From the NCBI GenBank assembly GCA_937880835.1, contig CALGRN010000010.1, forward strand, positions 1 through 5,372: a stretch of 5,372 bases of DNA, written 5' to 3'. The notes below the pieces were generated by a model that was not told where the DNA came from, searched no databases, and worked only from the letters and a program-made list of their open reading frames with translations. The translations under genes were made by a program, and so were the position numbers. Source of the stretch: an uncultured Prevotella sp. Its GTDB lineage: Bacteria; Bacteroidota; Bacteroidia; Bacteroidales; Bacteroidaceae. Below, piece by piece: positions 1-5,372 of the stretch. The first letter of the stretch is position 1. Every line of letters begins with the position of its first letter.

Positions 1-79
1 CTTCAATTTCTGCTGTTCCTTCTTCGTCATACACTCTCTTTGGAGTCGCGGAAAGGGCAATGCGTCTTTTTATTTTCAA
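1..79 (-). pseudogene. Truncated superfamily 2 (DEAD/DEAH-like) helicase fragment, runs off the window
   Basis: Read on the minus strand in the frame with codons ending at 65, 62 and so on, this stretch encodes IALSATPKRVYDEEGTAEIE preceded by LKIKRR. The S-A-T-P-x-R motif followed by Y-D-x-x-G-T is what one sees at motif III of superfamily 2 DNA/RNA helicases, where SAT couples ATP hydrolysis to unwinding. A complete helicase would have Walker A and DEAD/DEAH motifs some 100-200 residues upstream. Here the upstream DNA is the intact permease gene, in a different frame, and the helicase frame is closed by a TAG at 121-119. There is no ATG in the open part; only a TTG at 79-77 could start it, with no clear ribosome binding site. 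I infer a 5'-truncated remnant or a rearrangement junction. The visible piece is only about 26 codons, so the family call rests on one motif. The remainder lies outside the window. Confidence 0.5.
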
Positions 80-83
80 TTTT

Positions 84-1304
84 CTAATTCGGTGCTTTGC
101 GATAGCATATATATGCCACTATCGCAAATATTATGTTTGGAATCCATGCCGCAAGGATAGGAGGGGTGTCTGCATTTATTGCAAACGTGCTTGATACGGT
201 TTGAAGCATTATATAGCCGAAACTAAGGGCAAGTCCGACACCAAGATACATTCCCATTCCGCCTTTCCTTTTGCGCGAAGACAATGAAACACCGATGGTG
301 GTGAGTATAAAAGAAGCGAACGACATTGCTATGCGCTTGTGGTATTCCACTTGATATTGCACCACATTTACCGACCCTCTGTCAATCTGTTTAGATATAT
401 AATCACTTAATTGAGGACTTGTGAATGTTTCCTGTTGCCCTTTTGAATATACCAAATCGGTAGGCTCCATCATTATCATGGTGTCCAACTGAGCACCATT
501 AGTTATGTTTTCTTTCAGTCCGTGCAGTTTTCTTATAGTCCAATTACTTGCTTTCCAACGATACTTAGAATCGGAAATGGTGTCGTATTGTATTTCGGTA
601 GCAGTCATGTGACTTACAAGTTTCTTGTTCTCAAACTTGTCCAAGCAGAATCCATAGCCTCGTTTTTGTTGGTTATCGTAATATTGCATATATACAATAA
701 CACCTTTTCCTACTTGAAGTTGCACGTTTTCTGCCGAAGTGTTTTTCTTCTTATTCTTATACATAGACTCGAAATTCTGCCTCACAACAGTACCATGTGG
801 TATTACATAAGCACCAAGATAGTAGGTGACACATGATATAAGCACGCACGAGATCATATAAGGACGCATAAGTCTTTTAAATGAAACTCCTGCCGCAAGC
901 ATAGCTATTATTTCGCTGTTTCCTGCAAGTTTTGACGTGAAAAATATTACTGCGATGAAAACGAACAATGGACTGAAAAGGTTAGCGAAGTAGGGTATGA
1001 AGTTGGCATAATAGTCGAAAACAATCGAATGTAACGGTGCGTGATACTGTGAGAATTTCGCCAGATTCTCATTGACGTCAAACACAATCGATATAGATAT
1101 GATCAGAGCAATGGAATAAATGTATGTACCAATAAACTTTTTTATGATATACCAATCAAGAATGTTGATATATCTTTTCGGATTAACAAAATCGAGCTTA
1201 TGATAAATCCACTTCATGGCAGCAATAAGCCATGAGAATTTATATCTTAGCAATTTTGTAAGCCTTAAAAGTTTATGGTATTTTTTTATTCTTGTATAAC
1301 TCAT
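84..1304 (-). CDS. LptF/LptG-family (YjgP/YjgQ) lipopolysaccharide export permease
   Basis: Inner-membrane permease of the LptB2FG ABC transporter type, which extracts lipopolysaccharide from the inner membrane and passes it to the periplasmic Lpt bridge. The 406-residue protein has the family layout: hydrophobic segments near residues 59-75, 101-122 and 149-168, a large soluble periplasmic region (about 170-322, expected jellyroll fold), then three more segments near 325-342, 352-372 and 382-400. The stretch NSEIIAMLAAGVSFKRL (129-145) matches the cytoplasmic coupling-helix region that contacts the ATPase. The characteristic start LDWYIIKKFIGTY lies at residues 49-61, so the predicted protein has a basic N-terminal extension of about 48 residues. 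Met30 (codon beginning at 1217) is an alternative start. Neither start has a convincing Shine-Dalgarno sequence, as is common in Bacteroidetes. It is the third gene of the lon-tgt cluster, 32 bp after tgt. Family assignment is firm; whether it acts as LptF or LptG is not decidable here. Confidence 0.93.
   Translation of the reverse strand: MSYTRIKKYHKLLRLTKLLRYKFSWLIAAMKWIYHKLDFVNPKRYINILDWYIIKKFIGTYIYSIALIISISIVFDVNENLAKFSQYHAPLHSIVFDYYANFIPYFANLFSPLFVFIAVIFFTSKLAGNSEIIAMLAAGVSFKRLMRPYMISCVLISCVTYYLGAYVIPHGTVVRQNFESMYKNKKKNTSAENVQLQVGKGVIVYMQYYDNQQKRGYGFCLDKFENKKLVSHMTATEIQYDTISDSKYRWKASNWTIRKLHGLKENITNGAQLDTMIMMEPTDLVYSKGQQETFTSPQLSDYISKQIDRGSVNVVQYQVEYHKRIAMSFASFILTTIGVSLSSRKRKGGMGMYLGVGLALSFGYIMLQTVSSTFAINADTPPILAAWIPNIIFAIVAYICYRKAPN
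96..128 (-). repeat. Perfect 10-bp inverted repeat (hairpin) inside the 3' end of the permease gene
   Basis: TTTGCGATAG at 96-105 is perfectly repeated in inverse as CTATCGCAAA at 119-128, with 13 bases between. The centre contains a second palindrome, GCATATATATGC (105-116), so the transcript could fold into a 9-bp outer stem, a small GTG bulge and an inner stem. It lies within codons 392-402 of the permease, ending 10 bp before its stop codon. No T-tract follows on the minus strand, so it does not look like a standard intrinsic terminator. It may stabilise the mRNA 3' end, be a recombination target, or be fortuitous. Confidence 0.6.
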
Positions 1305-1336
1305 CTTACATTATAGTGACGACATGGATTCCTTTT

Positions 1337-2464
1337 TTAAATTCTCCTACCTAATTGTTCTATTACTGATGCTTTCCATTTTGTGAAGTCCCCGTTTTCT
1401 ATATGCAATCTTGCATCTTGCGTAAGTCTTAGATAGAATGCAAGATTATGTATGCTTGCAATCTGCATTGCAAGGAGTTCTTGTGCCTTGAACAAGTGGT
1501 GTAAATAGGCTTTTGTATAAATCCTGTCCGTTTCACAACCTTCTTCGTCAATGGGACTGAAATCCATTTCCCACTTTTTATTGCGCATATTCATAGTGCC
1601 GTTGTATGTGAACAACATTGCATTACGACCGTTTCTTGTAGGCATTACACAATCGAACATATCCACACCGCGTTCTATTGCTTCGAGAATATTCTGCGGA
1701 GTACCCACTCCCATAAGATATCTTGGCTTGTCTTTCGGCAGTATCTCATTAACAACCTCAATCATCTCGTACATTATTTCAGTAGGTTCACCAACCGCAA
1801 GTCCGCCAATAGCATTGCCATCTGCACCCTTGTCAGCAACGAATTTGGCTGCATCTCTGCGTAAATCCTTAAAAGTACAGCCTTGAACTATTGGAAAAAG
1901 GCTTTGCTTATATCCATAAACAGGTTCTGTTTCGTTAAATCTTTTGATGCAACGGTCTAACCAACGTTGAGTCAATTCGAGGCTTTTTTTAGCATATTGA
2001 TAGTCACTTTGTCCCGGCGGACATTCGTCAAAAGCCATAATTATGTCTGCTCCAATGATGCGTTCTGTGTCCATAACATTCTCCGGTGTAAAGAAATGTT
2101 TGCTTCCATCTATATGAGAACGGAACTCGCATCCTTCTTCTTTCAGTTTTCTTATACCTGTAAGAGAGAATACTTGAAATCCTCCCGAGTCGGTAAGTAT
2201 AGGGCGTTCCCATCCGTTAAAACGGTGGAGACCTCCTGCTTGACGCAGAACTTCCAAACCCGGACGTAGATATAGATGATATGTATTGCCGAGAATGATT
2301 TGTGCATTTACTTGTTCGCGAAGCTCATTGAAGTGTACTCCCTTCACACTGCCACATGTTCCGACAGGCATGAATATTGGTGTGTTGATCTGTCCGTGTT
2401 CGGTTGTTATCAAGCCTGTACGTGCATCAGAAGCATTATCCGTATGTTTCAGCTCAAAAGTCAT
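1337..2464 (-). CDS. tgt: tRNA-guanine(34) transglycosylase (queuosine biosynthesis)
   Basis: Cytoplasmic enzyme that exchanges guanine at wobble position 34 of the GUN tRNAs (Asp, Asn, His, Tyr) for the queuosine precursor preQ1. At 375 residues it has the usual bacterial length. Active-site signatures are all present: TDSGGFQVF (91-99, Asp92), FDECPP (145-150, Asp146), Gln194 in PIVQG, GGLAVGE (220-226) and DCVMPTRNGR (271-280) with Asp271 as the expected nucleophile. Cys148 and Val224 occupy the positions that in the Zymomonas enzyme mark preQ1 rather than queuine preference. The C-terminal zinc site is odd: the region that normally holds CxCxxC has only Cys310, although His339 of SIHN is kept. 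The start ATG is 6 bp after the lon stop codon and its purine-rich upstream sequence lies within the end of lon, implying co-transcription and probably translational coupling. Nothing suggests it is inactive. Confidence 0.97.
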   Translation of the reverse strand: MTFELKHTDNASDARTGLITTEHGQINTPIFMPVGTCGSVKGVHFNELREQVNAQIILGNTYHLYLRPGLEVLRQAGGLHRFNGWERPILTDSGGFQVFSLTGIRKLKEEGCEFRSHIDGSKHFFTPENVMDTERIIGADIIMAFDECPPGQSDYQYAKKSLELTQRWLDRCIKRFNETEPVYGYKQSLFPIVQGCTFKDLRRDAAKFVADKGADGNAIGGLAVGEPTEIMYEMIEVVNEILPKDKPRYLMGVGTPQNILEAIERGVDMFDCVMPTRNGRNAMLFTYNGTMNMRNKKWEMDFSPIDEEGCETDRIYTKAYLHHLFKAQELLAMQIASIHNLAFYLRLTQDARLHIENGDFTKWKASVIEQLGRRI

Positions 2465-2470
2465 CTGTTT

Positions 2471-4924
2471 CTATTTCTTTTCTTCTTCAATCTCAAACTC
2501 TACCGGGTTATCAACCATTTCGTCGGTAAGTGCGAAATTCCATACGTCTTGTACGTTTTCAACATAATGGAAGGTTACTCCTTTAAGATATATTGCAGGT
2601 ATTTCATCTATATCTTTTTTGTTATCTTTACACATTAATATATCTGTTATGCCTGCTCTTTTGGCTGCAAGTATCTTTTCTTTTATTCCTCCGACCGGCA
2701 ATACCTTTCCTCTCAGTGTTATTTCACCGGTCATTGCGGTGTTCTTTCTTACCTTTCTTTGAGTAAGTGCAGATGCGATTGAAGTTGCAATAGTTATTCC
2801 GGCGGAAGGTCCATCCTTTGGTGTGGCTCCTTCCGGAACATGGATATGTATGTTCCATTGGTCGAAAATACGATAGTCTATGTTGAGTTTGTCAACATGT
2901 GCCTTTACATATTCGAGGGCAATAACGGCACTTTCTTTCATTACATCACCCAAATTTCCTGTAAGAGTGAGTTTTCCTGCCTTACCTTTACTTATTGAAG
3001 TTTCTATGAAAAGTATTTCTCCACCTACGTTTGTCCAAGCCAATCCGGTAACTACACCTGCATAATCGTTGCCTTGATATATATCGCGATAGAAAGGAGG
3101 TTTACCCAATAAGCCGCCGATTTTATCGGGAGTTATGTCATTGTATGATAAACTTCCTTCAAGAGCTTTATTGAAAGCCATTTTGCGTAAGGCTTTGTTG
3201 ATTTGTTTTTCCAACTGTCTCACACCGCTTTCCCTTGTATATTGCTCTATTATTTTTTCAAGTGCAGCCTTATTGAACTTTATTTTCGGATTATGCTCAT
3301 CTAAGCCTGTATTCTTTAATTCTCGTGGAACAAGATGACGTTTCGCAATCTCTATTTTTTCTTCTGTTATATATCCGCTTACTTCTATAATTTCCATTCT
3401 GTCCAGCAAGGGACGTGGAATTGTATTCAAATCATTTGCCGTAGCTATGAAAAGAACTTTCGACAAGTCATAATCAACATCAAGATAGTTGTCGTGGAAT
3501 GCGTTGTTTTGCTCCGGGTCGAGCACTTCAAGCAGTGCAGATGCAGGATCTCCGTTTATTGTATTCTGTGTAACTTTGTCTATTTCGTCAAGAATGAATA
3601 CTGGATTTGACGACCCTGCTTTCTGAATACTTTTTATAATTCGTCCCGGCATTGCACCTATATATGTGCGCCTGTGTCCTCTTATTTCCGCTTCATCATG
3701 CAAACCACCCAGCGAAATCCTTACATATTTACGCTTCATTGCTTCCGCTATACTCTTGCCGAGACTTGTCTTGCCCACTCCGGGAGGTCCGTAAAGGCAT
3801 ATTATGGGTGATTTCAGATCGCCACGCAATGACAATACAGCCATATATTCAAGTATTCGTTCTTTTACTTTTTCCATTCCGTAGTGGTCATGGTCAAGAA
3901 CTTTCTGCGCACGTTTAATCACCAAGTCATCCTTTGTATATTCATTCCATGGCAAGTTTACCATAGTCTGCAAATAATTCAGCTGAACGCTGAATTCAGG
4001 ACTTTGAGGATTAAGAGTTTCTAATTTATCAAGTTCCTTATAGAATACTTTCTCTACATCTTCATTCCATTTCTTTTTCTTTGCTAATTTTTCCAGTTCA
4101 TGCCTTTCAGAAGAACCATCACCGTTTCCAAGTTCTTCTTTTATGTTCTTTATTTGCTGTTGAAGGAAATACTCACGTTGCTGCTCGTCGATATCCTCAC
4201 GTGTCTTTGTGCGGATGTTTTGTTTCAGTTCCATGAGCTGTATTTCCTTGTTCAATATTTTAAGAAGCATGAAAACGCGTTCTTTTACGACGTTTTCTTT
4301 CAGCATGGATATTTTATCTTCTATACTGAAAGGCATGTTTGAACATACGAAATTGACGGCAATAAGACGATTTGTTATGTTTGTCAGCGCAAATTGCGAC
4401 TCGTCCGGAAGGTCATCATTACCTTTTATATATTCTATTGCCATTTTTTTCATGTCATCAACAGCAGTGATATATTCGTTATCATCTTCGTTCGGATAAG
4501 TTTCCGGAAACGGAGATACATCACCGGTATAATAAGGTCTGCGCTTGATAATCTCATTCAGCCGGCATCGTCCGAGTCCTTGCACGATGGCAGTCATATT
4601 CCCTCCCGGTCCCGGCATTTCAAGAATTCTTATCACTTTTGCATATACACCAACCTCGAAGAGGTCTTCGTATTTCGGATTTTCTGTATTGGCATCTTTC
4701 TGGCAGAATATGGCGAAAATGGAATCCGGCTTGTTCTGTAATCTCTTTACGAGGTTTACACTTGCCGAGCGTCCTACAAGTATGGGTGAAATCACGCCCG
4801 GAAAGAGAATAAGATTGCGTGTTGCAAGAATCGGCAACTCTCCTTCAATACCAATATTGAAAAGACTTTTTACATCACCATCAAAGTCGGCAATCATCTG
4901 TATGCTGTTTTGTTTGTTATTCAT
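2471..4924 (-). CDS. lon: ATP-dependent Lon protease (endopeptidase La)
   Basis: Cytoplasmic AAA+ serine protease that unfolds and degrades misfolded and regulatory proteins as a hexamer. All Lon domains are visible in 817 residues: an N-terminal substrate-binding LON domain starting at LPILATRNLILFPG (about 30-225), a helical, charged linker (about 230-335), the ATPase, and the protease domain (about 615-800). ATPase motifs are Walker A GPPGVGKTS (379-387), pore loop YIGAMPG (421-427), Walker B VFILDE (442-447), sensor 1 ATAN (494-497), arginine finger Arg509 in LLDRM, and sensor 2 Arg569 in GVRQLEKQI. The catalytic pair is Ser707 in PKDGPSAG and Lys750 in GGIKEK, 43 residues apart as in E. 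coli Lon. It is somewhat longer than the 784-residue E. coli protein, with an N-terminal extension and an acidic C-terminal tail (DEMVDNPVEFEIEEEKK). It is the first gene of the cluster. No CIRCE-type heat-shock operator was seen upstream. Confidence 0.98.
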   Translation of the reverse strand: MNNKQNSIQMIADFDGDVKSLFNIGIEGELPILATRNLILFPGVISPILVGRSASVNLVKRLQNKPDSIFAIFCQKDANTENPKYEDLFEVGVYAKVIRILEMPGPGGNMTAIVQGLGRCRLNEIIKRRPYYTGDVSPFPETYPNEDDNEYITAVDDMKKMAIEYIKGNDDLPDESQFALTNITNRLIAVNFVCSNMPFSIEDKISMLKENVVKERVFMLLKILNKEIQLMELKQNIRTKTREDIDEQQREYFLQQQIKNIKEELGNGDGSSERHELEKLAKKKKWNEDVEKVFYKELDKLETLNPQSPEFSVQLNYLQTMVNLPWNEYTKDDLVIKRAQKVLDHDHYGMEKVKERILEYMAVLSLRGDLKSPIICLYGPPGVGKTSLGKSIAEAMKRKYVRISLGGLHDEAEIRGHRRTYIGAMPGRIIKSIQKAGSSNPVFILDEIDKVTQNTINGDPASALLEVLDPEQNNAFHDNYLDVDYDLSKVLFIATANDLNTIPRPLLDRMEIIEVSGYITEEKIEIAKRHLVPRELKNTGLDEHNPKIKFNKAALEKIIEQYTRESGVRQLEKQINKALRKMAFNKALEGSLSYNDITPDKIGGLLGKPPFYRDIYQGNDYAGVVTGLAWTNVGGEILFIETSISKGKAGKLTLTGNLGDVMKESAVIALEYVKAHVDKLNIDYRIFDQWNIHIHVPEGATPKDGPSAGITIATSIASALTQRKVRKNTAMTGEITLRGKVLPVGGIKEKILAAKRAGITDILMCKDNKKDIDEIPAIYLKGVTFHYVENVQDVWNFALTDEMVDNPVEFEIEEEKK

Positions 4925-4945
4925 TTATGTTTATTGTAGCTTTTA
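4925..4945 (-). promoter_or_regulatory. lon leader, A-rich translation initiation region
   Basis: The sequence before the lon ATG (taaaagctacaataaacata on the minus strand) contains no GGAGG-like Shine-Dalgarno. It is A-rich, which is typical of Bacteroidetes translation initiation. Together with the conserved LON-domain spacing it supports the ATG at 4924 as the start. Confidence 0.4.
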
Positions 4946-4950
4946 GCGTG

Positions 4951-4958
4951 CAAAGTTA
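4951..4958 (-). promoter_or_regulatory. Bacteroidetes -7 promoter element for lon
   Basis: On the minus strand this reads TAACTTTG, an exact match to the Bacteroidetes primary sigma factor -7 consensus TAnnTTTG, in the frequent context CGTAACTTTGC. It lies 26 bp upstream of the lon ATG, giving a predicted leader of roughly 20 bases. No clear TTTG-like -33 element is found at the expected 19-21 bp further upstream, so the promoter may be weak or helped by another factor. It probably drives lon, tgt and the permease together. Confidence 0.6.
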
Positions 4959-5018
4959 CGAATAAAAAATGATAGTAATGTGTTGATTTAAGAGTTTTTG
5001 CATATCATCATTATTTTT

Positions 5019-5026
5019 CAAACTTA
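5019..5026 (-). promoter_or_regulatory. Possible second -7 element upstream of lon
   Basis: Reads TAAGTTTG on the minus strand, another match to TAnnTTTG, about 95 bp upstream of the lon start. No -33 element sits at the right spacing, and an 8-bp degenerate motif arises easily in AT-rich DNA, so this is only a candidate alternative promoter. Confidence 0.22.
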
Positions 5027-5212
5027 TGGACATTTGACAAATAGTCATTTTTTAGTTTGATTTTTTGTATTTAACGTGAGTTAGACAAATTGCAACTGTA
5101 TGATAATTTTTTGAATATCGCAAGCTTTACTTTAAAGTATCAATCCTAATGTTTTACGAATAAGTAGTCGCAATATTAATCAAAGGCAAAGTTCTCAATC
5201 TCATGATGAGAA

Positions 5213-5230
5213 TGCAAAGAGTTATTTGCA
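5213..5230. repeat. Dyad TGCAAA-gagtta-TTTGCA, possible degenerate repeat copy
   Basis: Perfect 6-bp arms flank a GAGTTA centre. The layout (TGCAAA, a TTATT core, TTTGCA) resembles the 22-bp units of the array about 60 bp to the right, so it may be a decayed unit. The similarity is short and could be chance. Confidence 0.25.
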
Positions 5231-5291
5231 ATGTTTTATATTACTCGAATTCATATCAATGTAGTTGGAAATAATCAGTTTGCCAACGGTA

Positions 5292-5372
5292 TTTCAAAAG
5301 CTATTGTTTTGCATTGTAAAAGTTATCCTTTTGAGTCATGAAAGTTATTCTTTTACACTGCAAAACAATAGC
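5292..5372. repeat. 22-bp palindromic tandem repeat array, continues past the window
   Basis: Three consecutive 22-bp units (5292-5313, 5314-5335, 5336-5357) and 15 bases of a fourth (5358-5372) align without gaps. Each has the form tgYAAAAG-nTATn-CTTTTgca, itself a dyad. Units two and three share the core AAAGTTAT followed by CTTTT. In addition, the arms at 5300-5322 and 5350-5372 are inverted copies of each other over 23 bp with one mismatch, so the whole stretch could form a long hairpin or cruciform. No coding sequence is apparent. It resembles a dispersed repetitive extragenic palindrome; the copy is cut by the window end. Confidence 0.75.

Larger units (their letters stand above)
4959..5291. 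other. AT-rich intergenic spacer upstream of lon, no gene seen
   Basis: No open frame of meaningful length was found on either strand, no RNA gene was recognised, and no riboswitch-like structure stands out. It holds a candidate second -7 box (5019-5026), a perfect 12-bp palindrome TACTTTAAAGTA (5128-5139), a dyad TCTCAT-G-ATGAGA (5199-5211) and a possible degenerate copy of the repeat unit found at the right edge (5213-5230). It presumably holds upstream promoter and regulatory sequence for the lon cluster. Confidence 0.6.

Noticed and set aside
1..30. Minus-strand ATG at 30-28 opening MTKKEQQKLK, with a purine-rich AAAGAGAG upstream
   Set aside because: It overlaps the helicase motif in another frame, and that motif (SATPKR-YDEEGT) is far more specific than ten generic residues. 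Only ten codons are visible, so it cannot be excluded.
1..83. Intrinsic terminator after the permease gene
   Set aside because: No GC-rich hairpin followed by a T-tract is present on the minus strand after the stop codon; the hairpin at 96-128 lacks the T-tract.
2028..2213. Minus-strand 61-codon frame within tgt
   Set aside because: Out-of-frame overlap with the conserved active-site portion of Tgt; no independent support.
522..4946. Numerous plus-strand open frames of about 60-130 codons opposite the three genes
   Set aside because: They are antisense shadows of lon, tgt and the permease, with low-complexity Phe/Ser/Cys-rich composition and no recognisable domains.
5128..5139. Perfect 12-bp palindrome TACTTTAAAGTA
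   Set aside because: Short palindromes are common in AT-rich intergenic DNA, and nothing links it to a known operator.
5203..5274. Plus-strand 23-codon open frame beginning MMRMQRVICN
   Set aside because: Very short, no ribosome binding site, no recognisable feature, and it overlaps dyad sequences; expected by chance.
5302..5340. Minus-strand 12-codon frame MTQKDNFYNAKQ inside the repeat array
   Set aside because: Produced by the repeat sequence itself and too short to call a gene.
5292..5372. CRISPR array interpretation of the 22-bp periodic repeats
   Set aside because: The units are directly adjacent with no unique spacers, are individually palindromic, and no cas gene is nearby.

Overview
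The window looks like a Bacteroidetes (Bacteroidales, Prevotella/Bacteroides-like) chromosome. Three things suggest this: the AT-rich DNA, a promoter matching the Bacteroidetes -7 consensus TAnnTTTG upstream of the first gene, and the protein sequences themselves (for example a Tgt lacking the usual zinc cysteines and an 817-residue Lon). The genus-level placement is inference.

All confident genes lie on the minus strand and form one compact cluster, read right to left: lon (ATP-dependent protease, 4924-2471), tgt (tRNA-guanine transglycosylase, 2464-1337) and a LptF/LptG-family permease (1304-84). lon and tgt are 6 bp apart; tgt and the permease are 32 bp apart. The spacing implies one transcript, probably started at the TAACTTTG box about 27 bp upstream of the lon start codon. 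The products serve protein quality control, tRNA queuosine modification and lipopolysaccharide export. They share a transcript rather than a pathway; all are ordinary housekeeping functions.

The two edges are the unusual parts. At the left edge, immediately past the permease stop codon, a different minus-strand frame encodes what looks like motif III of a superfamily 2 helicase (SATPKR-YDEEGT). The helicase's ATP-binding half cannot be present, because the DNA just upstream is the intact permease gene. This suggests a truncated helicase remnant or a recombination junction. A strong 10-bp inverted repeat lies in the last codons of the permease, next to this junction.

At the right edge, about 450 bp upstream of lon holds no convincing gene. 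It ends in an 81-bp stretch of 22-bp tandem units. Each unit carries an AAAAG-nTATn-CTTTT type dyad, and the outer parts also form 23-bp inverted repeats with one mismatch. It appears to be a dispersed intergenic palindromic repeat that continues beyond the window. I found no complete novel system in the window; the helicase remnant and the 22-bp repeat are the leads.
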